From Methylobacterium brachythecii (GTDB lineage Bacteria > Pseudomonadota > Alphaproteobacteria > Rhizobiales > Beijerinckiaceae), in assembly GCF_014196345.1 (NCBI RefSeq), contig NZ_JACIDN010000002.1, positions 558,001-622,000 of the forward strand: DNA of 64,000 nucleotides. The letters are read 5' to 3'. The translations under genes were made by a program, and so were the position numbers. Of the stretch, positions 36,208 to 44,865 are shown one piece after another (position 1 is the first letter of the stretch; each line of letters starts with the position of its first letter). The notes below the pieces were generated by a model. That model did no database searches. It saw nothing but the letters and a program-made list of their open reading frames with translations, and had not been told where the DNA came from.

Positions 36208-36267
36208 GCCGCGGCTTTCCTTACGCTGCTGTCGAAAAAGGATGGGCGAGGGGAGGGAGACCTGCGG

Positions 36268-37575
36268 TCAGGCGCTGGGCCTGACCGCCACCGAAGCGTT
36301 CGCGGTGGGCTGCACCGGCTCGACATCGTCAACGAAGAGCTCGTCGGGCCGCATGAACAGGGCGAGCACGGCGCCGAGCAGGAGCAGACCGAGGGAGGCG
36401 ATGAAGGGCAGGTCCCATCGCCCGGTCGCATCGATCACGGCACCGAACACCACCGGCGAGATCATGCCGGCGAGGCCGAAGCCGAAATTCATGAAGCCCG
36501 AGGCCGTCCCCGAATGCTGGGGCGCGATGTCCATCGGCACGGCCCAGATCGGCGCGACGATCAGCTCGGCGAAGAAGAACGCGCCGGACAGGCAGAGCGC
36601 GATCGTGACGAGGTCGTGCACGAACAGCACCGGCAGCATGAAGGCGAAGGCGCCGAGGAAGCCCACCACGATCACGCTGACGCGGGCCTTCGAAACACTG
36701 CCGGTCCTGCGCAGGATGGCGTCGCTGACGATACCGCCGACCGTGTCCCCGACGACGCCGGCGAAGAAGACGCCCGAGGCGAAGATCGCCGATTTCTTGA
36801 TGTCGAGATGGTACTCGTGGAGAAAGTAGGAGGGGATCCAGTTCAGGAACAGCCAGAGCGTCCAGCCGTAGCAGAAGTCGGTCGCCGTTACCGGCATCAT
36901 GCGCTTGAGCAGGCGCCCCCACGGCACGGCCTTGCGCTCCGTGGCGATCTTCATCTTGGGAAGGACGGACAGCTCCTGCTCGGTGATGTGCTTGTGCTCG
37001 CGCGGATCGTCCCGGAAGTACCAGAACCACAGGCCGACCCAGGCGAAGCTGATCACGCCGACGATCCAGAAGCTGTCGCGCCAGGACAGCGCCACGATCA
37101 GGAAGGCGATGAGCGGCGGCGTCAGCGCGTTGCCGAGGCGGGCGGCGGCATGAGTGATGCCCTGCGCGAAGCCGCGCTTGTCCGCCGGCATCCAGTTGGC
37201 CAGGGCCCGGGTAGCGGTGGGGAAGGCCGAGCCTTCGCCGATGCCGAGGATGAAGCGAGCGATGATGAGGGACATCGCGCCCTCGACGAAGCCGATCGCG
37301 ATCGTCGCCGCCGACCAGATCGCGCCACAGATCAGCAGCGTCTTGCGCGGTCCGAGGCGATCGCCGAGCCAGCCGCCGGCGATCTGGAAGAAGGCATAGG
37401 GATAGGCAAAGGCCGAGAAGGCGAGGCCGAGTTCGAAATTGGTGAGCCCCAGCTCCTTCTGCATGGCGGGGGCGGCAGTGCCGATGTTCACCCGGTCGAT
37501 ATAGGTGACCAGATACATCAGGCAGATGATCAGCAGTACGCGATCGGTGGCTTTGAACCGAACAAGCCGCAGCAT
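36268..37575 (-). CDS. sauU: MFS transporter (ACS family); candidate sulfoacetate importer
   Basis: 435 residues with 12 predicted helices. The first has RVLLIICLMYLVTYIDRVNIGTAAP, and the MFS loop motif GGWLGDRLGPRKTLL follows helix 2. The anion:cation symporter branch carries organic anions with protons. The start at 37575 (MLRLVRF) is fixed by AGGAGGG eight bases upstream; the extension before it is Arg-rich and unlikely. It is the first gene of the leftward operon with the acylating dehydrogenase and CoA ligase, the same set of functions as the sauSTU genes of Cupriavidus, with a two-subunit ligase instead of SauT. It is divergent from a LysR gene. Confidence 0.78.
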   Translation of the reverse strand: MLRLVRFKATDRVLLIICLMYLVTYIDRVNIGTAAPAMQKELGLTNFELGLAFSAFAYPYAFFQIAGGWLGDRLGPRKTLLICGAIWSAATIAIGFVEGAMSLIIARFILGIGEGSAFPTATRALANWMPADKRGFAQGITHAAARLGNALTPPLIAFLIVALSWRDSFWIVGVISFAWVGLWFWYFRDDPREHKHITEQELSVLPKMKIATERKAVPWGRLLKRMMPVTATDFCYGWTLWLFLNWIPSYFLHEYHLDIKKSAIFASGVFFAGVVGDTVGGIVSDAILRRTGSVSKARVSVIVVGFLGAFAFMLPVLFVHDLVTIALCLSGAFFFAELIVAPIWAVPMDIAPQHSGTASGFMNFGFGLAGMISPVVFGAVIDATGRWDLPFIASLGLLLLGAVLALFMRPDELFVDDVEPVQPTANASVAVRPSA

Positions 37576-37766
37576 TCTGCCCTCCTGACTGATGTCGGAC
37601 AGATCTGGCCGGCCGGCGCGCAAGATCACGCGCAGGCAGGGCAAGTCCCCAACATCCGTTGAGCGTTTCTCTCCTTTGAAGCGACGGCCTGTCCGGGGTC
37701 GTTGATCGCCCTGAATCATGAGTGTGTCGGCGCTTCAACCTCACTCTAGCGATTGCATTTGCATTG

Positions 37767-37781
37767 GAGAAATTTATTCTC
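37767..37781. promoter_or_regulatory. Candidate LysR operator between sauU-like and lysR genes
   Basis: GAGAA-ATTTA-TTCTC is a perfect 5-bp inverted repeat with a 5-bp AT-rich centre, as in LysR-type boxes, 32 bp before the lysR start. It is flanked by TTGCATTTGCATTG repeats. It probably controls both divergent transcripts. Confidence 0.5.
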
Positions 37782-37812
37782 TGCATCGAGATCATTCAGG
37801 AAATTGATCGAT

Positions 37813-38676
37813 ATGATTCCGGATCTCGAAATTCCGCTGCTCCGAACCTTCGTCGCCGTAGTGGAGACCGGCAGTATAACGCTGGCCGGAAAGCTCGTCG
37901 GGCGCACTCAACCGGCCATCACCCACCAGATGCACCGGCTGGAAAAGGCCCTCGGCAAGTCGCTGTTCGAAGGGGACCGCCGGCATCTCACCCTGACTCG
38001 GGACGGGGAGATGCTGCTCGGCTATGCGCGCACCCTCCTCGGGCTGAACGACGAGATCCGCGAGCGCTTCGAGGCACCGGACGTCGCCGGCCATGTCCGG
38101 CTCGGCGTGCCGGATCTCTACGCAGCCTTCCTGCTCCCGGCCGTGCTCACGGGGTTCTCGCGAGCCTATCCGCAGATCGAGATCGAGCTGCGCTGCTCGC
38201 GCAGCGTCAACCTCCATGCCGCTCTCCAGCGGGAGGAGATCGACATCGCGCTGATGACCCGACAGCCGGAATTCGGCAGCGGCACGATCGTCCGTCAGGA
38301 GCCGCTCGTTTGGGTCGCCGCCCGCGACTACCTGGTCGCGGCGCAGGGGGCACTCCCCCTGGCGCTTCTTCCGGCCGGCAGCGTCTACCGGCAGCATGCG
38401 CTCGACGCACTGGGCCATGTCGGACGGCCCTGGACCATTGCGGCGGTCAGCGACAGCATCGCCGGGCTGCAGGCCGCCGTGTATGCGGGCCTCGCCATCT
38501 CGGCCTTCCCGCTTTGCGCCGTCGGCCCGCTGGTGCGACGGCTCGGCCGGACCGACGGCCTGCCCGACATGCCCGACCTCGAAATCGTGCTGCAGCGCAA
38601 GCCGAGTGGGATCGCGGCGGCGGCCGAGCATCTCGCCGAGTACATGATCGCCGAGGTCGGCAATCTCCCCCGCTGA
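37813..38676 (+). CDS. LysR-family transcriptional regulator of the sulfoacetate-type operon
   Basis: 287 residues. The N-terminal winged helix-turn-helix shows IPLLRTFVAVVETGSITLAGKLVGRTQPAITHQMHRLEKALGKSLFEGDRR (residues 6-56). The effector-binding domain starts near VRLGVPDLYAAFLLP. The start at 37813 (MIPDLEI) suits LysR family length; an in-frame ATG-like start at 37753 would add 20 residues across the operator. Divergence from the transporter/dehydrogenase/ligase operon makes it the likely activator, with a sulfonate or its CoA ester as candidate ligand. Confidence 0.85.
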   Translation: MIPDLEIPLLRTFVAVVETGSITLAGKLVGRTQPAITHQMHRLEKALGKSLFEGDRRHLTLTRDGEMLLGYARTLLGLNDEIRERFEAPDVAGHVRLGVPDLYAAFLLPAVLTGFSRAYPQIEIELRCSRSVNLHAALQREEIDIALMTRQPEFGSGTIVRQEPLVWVAARDYLVAAQGALPLALLPAGSVYRQHALDALGHVGRPWTIAAVSDSIAGLQAAVYAGLAISAFPLCAVGPLVRRLGRTDGLPDMPDLEIVLQRKPSGIAAAAEHLAEYMIAEVGNLPR

Positions 38677-38779
38677 AGAGAGAGACGCGCCGCGCCTGCC
38701 ACGCACGAGCGGCAAAGCTCCCATGCCGTCTCGGCAGCGATCGGAATATTGCGACGCAATATTCGCTCGGTTAATTTGT

Positions 38780-38792
38780 TTGCATTGCAGCA
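38780..38792 (+). promoter_or_regulatory. Third copy of the TTGC-N3-GCAGCA motif
   Basis: TTGC-ATT-GCAGCA, followed by AGCAA, lies 24 bp upstream of the small ORF at 38816. The same 13-bp pattern occurs twice upstream of the patatin gene. Function unknown; a shared regulator is inferred. Confidence 0.35.
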
Positions 38793-38815
38793 AGCAACCG
38801 CCGAGGCTCCTCGCC

Positions 38816-39031
38816 ATGTCTCCCACCGAGCGCCTTCGTCAGATCCTTCCTTTCGCTGCGGCTCTCTACCTGGCCATCAGCGTCGCGCATCTGCAGGCGA
38901 AGCAGCCGGCCGTTCAGCTTCCGCGCGATGGCATCTCGCTCAAGCGCATCACCGCCAGCATCAAGTGGCACCTGATTGAGATGGCAAAGACCGAGCAGGC
39001 CGAGGCGCTGATCGCCTTTCCGGGCAACTGA
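38816..39031 (+). CDS. Small predicted membrane or exported protein (71 aa)
   Basis: 71 residues starting MSPTERLRQILPFAAALYLAI. One hydrophobic helix covers residues 9-27, followed by a basic/amphipathic tail (ISLKRITASIKWHLIEMAKTEQAEALI). GAGG lies 9-12 bases upstream of the ATG. No family was recognised. The gene lies between the LysR regulator and the GMC dehydrogenase operon but has no visible link to sulfonate catabolism. Supporting points are the shared TTGC-N3-GCAGCA motif upstream and a composition unlike the Arg-rich shadow ORFs. Confidence 0.45.
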   Translation: MSPTERLRQILPFAAALYLAISVAHLQAKQPAVQLPRDGISLKRITASIKWHLIEMAKTEQAEALIAFPGN

Positions 39032-39378
39032 TCGAACACGGCAGAACGTCTCGGACTCCATCTAGACCACTCTCCGAACGGGTGGAGCGGCAGCGGAACC
39101 CGATCCGGGGGCCAGCAAGGACGGTCGCGAAGCGTCCGCATTTCAGCGCTTTTCATAGCGAGCCGCTGACGCGGCCCACCTTCGCTCTAGCTCCCGGACC
39201 ACCTTCCGCTTCGCTCCAGGCGTCCGGGAAGAGGCGGCGCGGCGTCACATCGGCGCGCCACAGTCTGCGTTGACATGCCCCCGTTTTCCTCATTTAATCG
39301 AACATAACGTTTCGAAATTCGAGATAGATGCTCGAAGCGGGATGTTACTGAGGAAACGCATTCGGGGAGGTGCAGGCG
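39032..39378. other. Regulatory region upstream of the GMC dehydrogenase operon
   Basis: No gene is visible. A sigma-70-like promoter, TTGACA (39270-39275) and TTAATC (39294-39299) with an 18-bp spacer, is followed by the palindrome TTTCGAAA (39310-39317) and the inverted repeat TTCGAG-ATAGATG-CTCGAA (39318-39336). These sit where a repressor would block the start site. GGGGAGG at 39365-39371 is the Shine-Dalgarno for the GTG at 39379. Confidence 0.5.
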
Positions 39379-41058
39379 GTGCAAGTCGCCCCCTTCGACT
39401 TCATCATCGTTGGCGGTGGGACCGCGGGATGCGTCCTGGCGAACCGCCTCTCCGAGGACGGCCGGCATCGCGTCCTGATGCTGGAGGCCGGGCCGCGCGA
39501 TCGCTCGCCCTGGATCCATCTTCCCATCGGCTACGGGAAGACGATGTTCCACAAGACCCTCAACTGGGGGTTCTCCACCGAGCCCGAGCCGACCATGAAG
39601 GATCGGCGGATCTACTGGCCGCGCGGCCGCACGCTCGGCGGCTCCTCTTCGATCAACGGCCTGATCTTCGTCCGCGGACAACCCGAAGACTACGATCACT
39701 GGGCCGAGCTCGGGAATGTCGGCTGGTCGTGGAAGGATCTTCTCCCGTATTTCATCAAGTCGGAGCACAACACCAAGGGTGCCGGGCCGGCCCATGGCGG
39801 TGACGGACCGCTCTGGTGCTCCGACATCGAGCACAAGCACGAGCTGATCGAGGCGATCATCGCCGGCGCTGGCGAGCTCGGCGTCCGGCGCACCAGCGAC
39901 TTCAACGCTGGGGACCAAGAGGGCGTCGGCTACTACCAGCTCTTCACGCGCAAGGGTTGGCGCTGCAGCAGCGCCGTCGCCTATCTGCGACCCGCGGAAG
40001 GGCGCCCCAATCTCCGCGTCGAGACGGATGCGCAGGCCACCGGCCTGATCCTCGAAGGCAGCCGCACTGTGGGCGTGCGCTACCGGCAGAACGGCCGGGT
40101 CACCGAGGCTCGCGCCTCGAACGAGGTCATCCTCGCGGCAGGCGCCCTGCAGAGCCCGCAGCTCCTCATGCTGTCCGGCATCGGCCCGGCAGCCGAGCTG
40201 CGGCGGCACGGCATCCCGGTCGTGCGGGAACTGCCCGGCGTCGGCGAGAACCTGCAGGACCACCTGCAGATCCGGCTGATGTACAAGGTGGCGAAGCCCA
40301 TCACGACCAACGACGATCTGCGCACTGTCTTCGGCAAGGCGCGGATCGGCCTGCAATGGCTCCTGACCCGCAGCGGACCGCTGGCGGTGGGCATCAACCA
40401 GGGCGGCCTGTTCACCCGCGTCATGCCGAGGCCGGGCACGCCGGACGTGCAGTTCCACTTCGCCACGCTCTCGGCCGACATGGCCGGGGGAGCGCCCCAC
40501 CCCTGGTCGGGCTGCACCTTCTCGGTCTGCCAGCTCAGGCCGGAATCTCGTGGCACGGTGACGCTACGCAACGCCGACCCGTTCGAGGCGCCGGTGATGC
40601 GGGCCAACTACCTCGCCACCGAGACCGACCGCCGCTGCACGGTCGAGGGCATGAAGTTCGCCCGTCGCCTCGCAGCGACCGGCCCGCTGCGGGACCTCCT
40701 CATTGAGGAGACCAAGCCCGGTCGTGCGGTCGAGGGCGACGAGGCCCTGCTCGACTTCGCCCGCGCCTCGGGCGCGACGATCTTCCACCCCTCCGGCACC
40801 TGCAAGATGGGCGACGACCCGATGGCCGTGACGGACGCGCGGCTGCGCGTCCACGGCGTCGGCGGCCTGCGCGTCGTCGATTGCTCGATCATGCCGACGC
40901 TGGTCTCCGGCAATACCAGCGCACCGGTGGTGATGATCGCCGAGAAGGCCTCCGAGATGATCCTGGCCGATACCCGCGCCGGTTCGGCGCCGGTTCGGAT
41001 TGCTGCCAACACACCGCGCCCGCTCGCCGAGCCGGCCAGGGAAAGGAGCCCGGCATGA
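39379..41058 (+). CDS. GMC-family alcohol dehydrogenase; isethionate dehydrogenase (IseJ) candidate
   Basis: 559 residues. The FAD-binding N-terminus is FDFIIVGGGTAGCVLANRL, followed by the GMC signature GRTLGGSSSINGLIFVRG near residue 90. The C-terminal part has HPSGTCKMG with the active-site His near residue 470, and NTSAPVVMIAEKASEMIL. The fold is that of choline dehydrogenase, but no betB/betI is nearby. In Cupriavidus the isethionate dehydrogenase IseJ belongs to this family and gives sulfoacetaldehyde. The GTG start at 39379 is eight bases after GGGGAGG; GTG at 39370 is less well placed. The stop overlaps the next start by ATGA. Substrate assignment is inference from Xsc and SorAB in the same island. 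Confidence 0.75.
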   Translation: MQVAPFDFIIVGGGTAGCVLANRLSEDGRHRVLMLEAGPRDRSPWIHLPIGYGKTMFHKTLNWGFSTEPEPTMKDRRIYWPRGRTLGGSSSINGLIFVRGQPEDYDHWAELGNVGWSWKDLLPYFIKSEHNTKGAGPAHGGDGPLWCSDIEHKHELIEAIIAGAGELGVRRTSDFNAGDQEGVGYYQLFTRKGWRCSSAVAYLRPAEGRPNLRVETDAQATGLILEGSRTVGVRYRQNGRVTEARASNEVILAAGALQSPQLLMLSGIGPAAELRRHGIPVVRELPGVGENLQDHLQIRLMYKVAKPITTNDDLRTVFGKARIGLQWLLTRSGPLAVGINQGGLFTRVMPRPGTPDVQFHFATLSADMAGGAPHPWSGCTFSVCQLRPESRGTVTLRNADPFEAPVMRANYLATETDRRCTVEGMKFARRLAATGPLRDLLIEETKPGRAVEGDEALLDFARASGATIFHPSGTCKMGDDPMAVTDARLRVHGVGGLRVVDCSIMPTLVSGNTSAPVVMIAEKASEMILADTRAGSAPVRIAANTPRPLAEPARERSPA

Positions 41059-42392
41059 GCGAGACCAAAGGCGGCCTCGGCCGCGTCGTCACCGCCTCGC
41101 TGATCGGCGCGACGATCGAATGGTACGACTTCTTCCTCTACGGCGTGGTCGCCGGCATCGTCCTGAACAAGCTCTACTTCCCGGCGAGCGACCCGCTCGT
41201 CTCGACGCTGCTCGCCTATTCGACCTTCGCGGTCGGCTTCGTGACGCGCCCGCTCGGCGGCGTGATCTTCGGGCATTTCGGCGACAAGATCGGCCGCAAG
41301 AGCATGCTGGTGATCACGCTCATGCTGATGGGCGTGGCCACCTTCCTGATCGGCCTGGTGCCCACCTATGCCCAGATCGGCATCGCCGCGCCGCTCCTGC
41401 TGCTGTTCCTGCGCATCATCCAGGGCATCGGGCTCGGCGGCGAATGGGGCGGGGCCGTGCTGATGGCCTTCGAATACGCTCCGCCCGAGAAGCGCGGGCT
41501 CTATGCCAGCATCCCGCAGATCGGCCTGGCGCTCGGGCTCTGCATCGCCTCCGGCGTGGTCGCGGCACTGTCTTACGGGCTGACGGAAGAGCAGTTCCTG
41601 GCCTGGGGCTGGCGGCTCGCCTTCCTGCTGAGCGCCGTGCTCGTCGCCGTCGGCGCCTATATCCGGCTCAACGTGATGGAGACGCCGGAATTCGCCCAGG
41701 TGAAGAAGGCGAATACCGAGGCCGCCATCCCCTTCGTCTCGATGATGCGGGACTATCCCGGCAACGTGCTCGCCGGCATGGGCGCGCGCACCATCGACGG
41801 CGTGTTCTTCAACATCTTCGCGGTGTTCTCGATCGGCTATCTCACCGGCACGGTGAAGCTGCCGCGCACCGAGGCCCTGCTCGGCGTCACGGCAGCTGCC
41901 TTGCTGCTCTGCGCCACGATCCCGCTCGCCGGCTGGCTCTCCGACCGGCTCGGCCGCACGCGGGTTTACGCCTGGGGCTCGCTGCTGACGGGGTTTTCCG
42001 CTTTTCCCGCTTTCTGGATCTTCCTGAACAGCGGAGGCAGCATGGGCATGATCTGGCTGGCGCTGATCGTGCCCTTCGGCATCCTCTACGCCACGGTCTA
42101 CGGACCCGAAGCGGCCCTGTTCTCGGAGCTGTTTCCGGCACGCGTGCGCTACACCGGCATCTCCTTCGTCTACCAATTCTCCGGAATCTTCGCGAGCGGC
42201 CTGACGCCGATCGTCGCCACGGCGCTCCTGCAATATTCGGGGGCCGACAAGCCCTGGCTTGTCTGCGCCTATTGCGCCTTCGCGGGTGTCGTCAGCGCCA
42301 TGTCAGCCTGGTGGATCGGCCGGGAGGCACAACGTGGCTCACTGGCGGAGCCGGACCGGGCCGACCAATGGACCCGTACACAGGCAACCTGA
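41055..42392 (+). CDS. Metabolite:H+ symporter (MHS family, MFS); candidate isethionate importer
   Basis: 445 residues with 12 predicted helices. The N-terminal TASLIGATIEWYDFFLYGVVAGIVLNKLYFP is the hallmark of MHS transporters (ProP/ShiA/KgtP branch), and GHFGDKIGRKSMLV is the MFS loop 2-3 motif. It overlaps the GMC dehydrogenase stop by four bases and has AAGGAG upstream, so uptake and oxidation are coupled translationally. A sulfonate such as isethionate is the inferred substrate. A 121-bp gap with operator-like repeats separates it from the exporter gene. Confidence 0.8.
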   Translation: MSETKGGLGRVVTASLIGATIEWYDFFLYGVVAGIVLNKLYFPASDPLVSTLLAYSTFAVGFVTRPLGGVIFGHFGDKIGRKSMLVITLMLMGVATFLIGLVPTYAQIGIAAPLLLLFLRIIQGIGLGGEWGGAVLMAFEYAPPEKRGLYASIPQIGLALGLCIASGVVAALSYGLTEEQFLAWGWRLAFLLSAVLVAVGAYIRLNVMETPEFAQVKKANTEAAIPFVSMMRDYPGNVLAGMGARTIDGVFFNIFAVFSIGYLTGTVKLPRTEALLGVTAAALLLCATIPLAGWLSDRLGRTRVYAWGSLLTGFSAFPAFWIFLNSGGSMGMIWLALIVPFGILYATVYGPEAALFSELFPARVRYTGISFVYQFSGIFASGLTPIVATALLQYSGADKPWLVCAYCAFAGVVSAMSAWWIGREAQRGSLAEPDRADQWTRTQAT

Positions 42393-42404
42393 AGGATGTT
42401 CTAC

Positions 42405-42437
42405 GTTCCAGAACGATCTTGGAAAATTGTTCTCGAA
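42405..42437. promoter_or_regulatory. Operator-like repeats upstream of the YeiH-family gene
   Basis: GTTC-CA-GAAC (42405-42414) and GTTC-TC-GAA (42429-42437) are spaced 24 bp apart. TTCCA (42406-42410) and TGGAA (42420-42424) form a further inverted repeat. A similar ATTC-AG-GAAT box lies between xsc and the IclR gene (49200-49209), so IclR may bind both places. Confidence 0.4.
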
Positions 42438-42513
42438 TTTTGCTGCGAATGAGCAAAGAATTGCTATGACGGCCTAGACTAGCGATGCCAAAGATCGGCA
42501 TCGGAGAGTGACG

Positions 42514-43587
42514 ATGCTGCAGGACAACCGTTTCGTGACGCCGCCCAAAACGAACCCGGTCATCGCGCGCCTGACCTCTCTGGCGCCGGGGATTCTGCTC
42601 TGCATCGCGGTGACGCTCGTCTCGATCGGCCTTCAGCATGTCGAGGAGGGCGTGTTCGAGCACCCCTATATCGAGGCGCTGGTCATCGCGATCCTGCTCG
42701 GCATGGCGATCCGCACCTTCTGGCAACCGAGCCAGATTCTGCGCTCAGGCATCGCCTTCAGCGCCAAACAACTCCTCGAAGTCGCAGTGATGCTGCTCGG
42801 CGCCTCGATCAGCTTCGCGGCGATCGTCGCCTCCGGTCCGGTGCTGCTCGCGGCCATCGTCGCCACCGTCATCGTCACCATCGTGGCGAGCTTCACGATC
42901 AGCCGCATGCTCGGTCTCGCCGTGCGGATGTCGCTGCTGATCGCCTGCGGCAACTCGATCTGCGGCAACTCGGCCATCGCCGCAGTTGCCCCGGTGATCG
43001 GCGCGTCCAGCGACGACATCGCCTCCTCGATCTCCTTCACGGCGATCCTCGGCGTGCTGATGGTGCTCGGTCTGCCGCTCCTGATCCCGCTCCTCGGCCT
43101 CGGCGCGAGCCAGTACGGCATCCTCGCGGGCCTGACCGTCTATGCAGTGCCGCAGGTGCTCGCCGCCACCGTTCCGGCGGGCCTCGTCGCGACCCAGATC
43201 GGCACCCTGGTGAAGCTCGTGCGCGTGCTGATGCTCGGCCCGGTCGTGGTCGGCCTGTCGCTGCTCGCCCCGCGCTTCAGCGAGACGCAAGGAGTTCCGG
43301 CCAAACCCCGCAAGTTCGATCCGTTCAAGCTGGTGCCGTGGTTCATCCTCGGCTTCCTGATTCTCGCGGCCTGCCGTTCCTTCGGGCTGGTGCCGGATAT
43401 GGCCGTCGGCCCGATCACCAAGGTCGCCGGCTACCTCACCGTGATCTCGATGGCGGCCCTCGGCCTCGGCGTCGACGTGCGGGTGATCGGCCGCGTCGGC
43501 GGTCGCGTCACCGCGGCGGTGACGCTCTCGCTCGTCCTGCTCCTCTTGATCAGCCTCGGGCTGATCCACCTGCTTCGGCTCGGCTGA
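42514..43587 (+). CDS. YeiH/UPF0324-family putative sulfite or sulfate exporter
   Basis: 357 residues with about ten hydrophobic segments and the family core SLLIACGNSICGNSAIAAVAPVIGAS near residue 150. Members (COG2855; called TauZ or SuyZ in sulfonate gene clusters) are proposed exporters of the inorganic product of desulfonation. The adjacent SorAB is periplasmic, so sulfite rather than sulfate may be the exported ion. ATG 42514 is preferred (GGAGAG at the right distance); GTG 42508 is closer to the Shine-Dalgarno than usual. It is 60 bp upstream of sorA. Confidence 0.8.
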   Translation: MLQDNRFVTPPKTNPVIARLTSLAPGILLCIAVTLVSIGLQHVEEGVFEHPYIEALVIAILLGMAIRTFWQPSQILRSGIAFSAKQLLEVAVMLLGASISFAAIVASGPVLLAAIVATVIVTIVASFTISRMLGLAVRMSLLIACGNSICGNSAIAAVAPVIGASSDDIASSISFTAILGVLMVLGLPLLIPLLGLGASQYGILAGLTVYAVPQVLAATVPAGLVATQIGTLVKLVRVLMLGPVVVGLSLLAPRFSETQGVPAKPRKFDPFKLVPWFILGFLILAACRSFGLVPDMAVGPITKVAGYLTVISMAALGLGVDVRVIGRVGGRVTAAVTLSLVLLLLISLGLIHLLRLG

Positions 43588-43647
43588 GACAAGTCCGGCC
43601 CACGAGACGGCGGCCCCATGAAGGGGCCGTCCGAGAAGGAGGAAACG

Positions 43648-44853
43648 ATGTTGCAACGACGCGATGTACTTCGCGGCGCTGGCTCCGCTTTGCTCGCGAC
43701 GGCCGCCTTTGGCGGTCGCGCGCGGGCCGCGCCAGCCAGCCAAATCACGCTCCCATTCGGTAATGGCGAGAGGCCGCTCGTCGCCTATCCCGGGAAGCGC
43801 CCGCTCATCCAGATGACGAGCCGCCCCCCGCAGCTGGAAACGCCGTTCTCGGTCTTCGACGAGGGCACGATCACCCCGAACGACGCCTTCTTCGTGCGCT
43901 ACCACCTCGCCGGGGTGCCTACCGAAATCGACCCGGAGAGCTTCCGCCTGGAGATCAAGGGCAAGGTCGACAAGCCGCTCACCCTGTCGCTCGCCGATCT
44001 CAGGAAGCTCGACGCGGTGGAGATCACGGCGGTCAACCAGTGCTCGGGCAATTCCCGCGGCTTCTTCGAGCCGCGCGTGGCGGGCGGCGAACTCGCCAAC
44101 GGCGCCATGGGCTGTGCCCGCTGGAAGGGCGTGCCGCTCAAAGCCGTCCTCGAACAGGCAGGTGTCCAAACCGGCGCCAAACAGGTGATGTTCGAGGGGC
44201 TCGATGGGCCGATTCTCGAAAAGACCCCGGACTTCGCCAAGGCGCTCGACATCGATCACGCCCGCGACGGCGAGGTGATGCTGGCCTACGCCATGAACGG
44301 CGAGGACCTGCCCTTCCTCAACGGCTTCCCGCTCCGTCTCGTCGTGCCCGGCTATTACGGCACCTACTGGATGAAGCATCTCAACGCGATCACCGTCCTC
44401 GACACCACGCTCGAGAACTTCTGGATGAAGACGGCCTATCGCATCCCGGCCAATGCCTGCGCCTGCACCGAGCCCGGCAAGATGCCGACGGCGACAGTTC
44501 CGATCAACCGCTTCACTGTGCGTTCCTTCATCACCAACGTGCAGGATGGCGGCAAGGTGAAGGCCGGCGAGACGGCTTTGCGCGGCATCGCCTTCGACGG
44601 CGGCTACGGCATCACCGACGTGTTGGTTTCGGGCGACGACGGACGAAGCTGGACGGTGGCCCGGCTCGGCAAGGATCAGGGCCGCTACGCCTTCCGCGGC
44701 TGGGAGGCGAGCCTCAAGCTGCCGGCCGGCGAGCACAAGCTGCGCGTCCGCGCCATGAACCGGGTCGGCCAATCGCAGCCACTCGAAGCCTTATGGAATC
44801 CGGCCGGCTACATGCGGAACGTCGTCGAGACGACCCGCGTCACGGCGAGCTGA
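43648..44853 (+). CDS. sorA: Sulfite dehydrogenase, molybdopterin subunit (SorA)
   Basis: 401 residues. A twin-arginine signal (RRDVLRGAGSALLATAAFGG) directs folded export. The sulfite-oxidase fold shows the molybdenum-ligand Cys132 in NQCSGNSRG, then YAMNGEDLPFLNGFPLRLVVPGYYGTYWMKHL near residue 215, and a C-terminal Mo-co dimerisation domain (GGYGITDVLVSGDDGRSW). SorA oxidises sulfite to sulfate in the periplasm and passes electrons to SorB. The start at 43648 has a perfect AAGGAGG. sorB follows 12 bp later. The place in the cluster fits disposal of sulfite released by Xsc. Confidence 0.9.
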   Translation: MLQRRDVLRGAGSALLATAAFGGRARAAPASQITLPFGNGERPLVAYPGKRPLIQMTSRPPQLETPFSVFDEGTITPNDAFFVRYHLAGVPTEIDPESFRLEIKGKVDKPLTLSLADLRKLDAVEITAVNQCSGNSRGFFEPRVAGGELANGAMGCARWKGVPLKAVLEQAGVQTGAKQVMFEGLDGPILEKTPDFAKALDIDHARDGEVMLAYAMNGEDLPFLNGFPLRLVVPGYYGTYWMKHLNAITVLDTTLENFWMKTAYRIPANACACTEPGKMPTATVPINRFTVRSFITNVQDGGKVKAGETALRGIAFDGGYGITDVLVSGDDGRSWTVARLGKDQGRYAFRGWEASLKLPAGEHKLRVRAMNRVGQSQPLEALWNPAGYMRNVVETTRVTAS

Positions 44854-44865
44854 GGGGGGGTAAGC

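Noticed and set aside
36007..37662. 551-codon open frame on the plus strand opposite the sauU-like transporter
   Set aside because: It is an antisense shadow of a high-GC gene: the product is Arg/Asp/His-rich with no domain, while the minus strand encodes a clear 12-helix MFS protein with a strong Shine-Dalgarno.
39379..41058. Choline dehydrogenase (betA) assignment for the GMC protein
   Set aside because: No betB, betI or betaine transporter is near. It is coupled to an MHS transporter and lies in an island with xsc and sorAB, so isethionate is the better guess.
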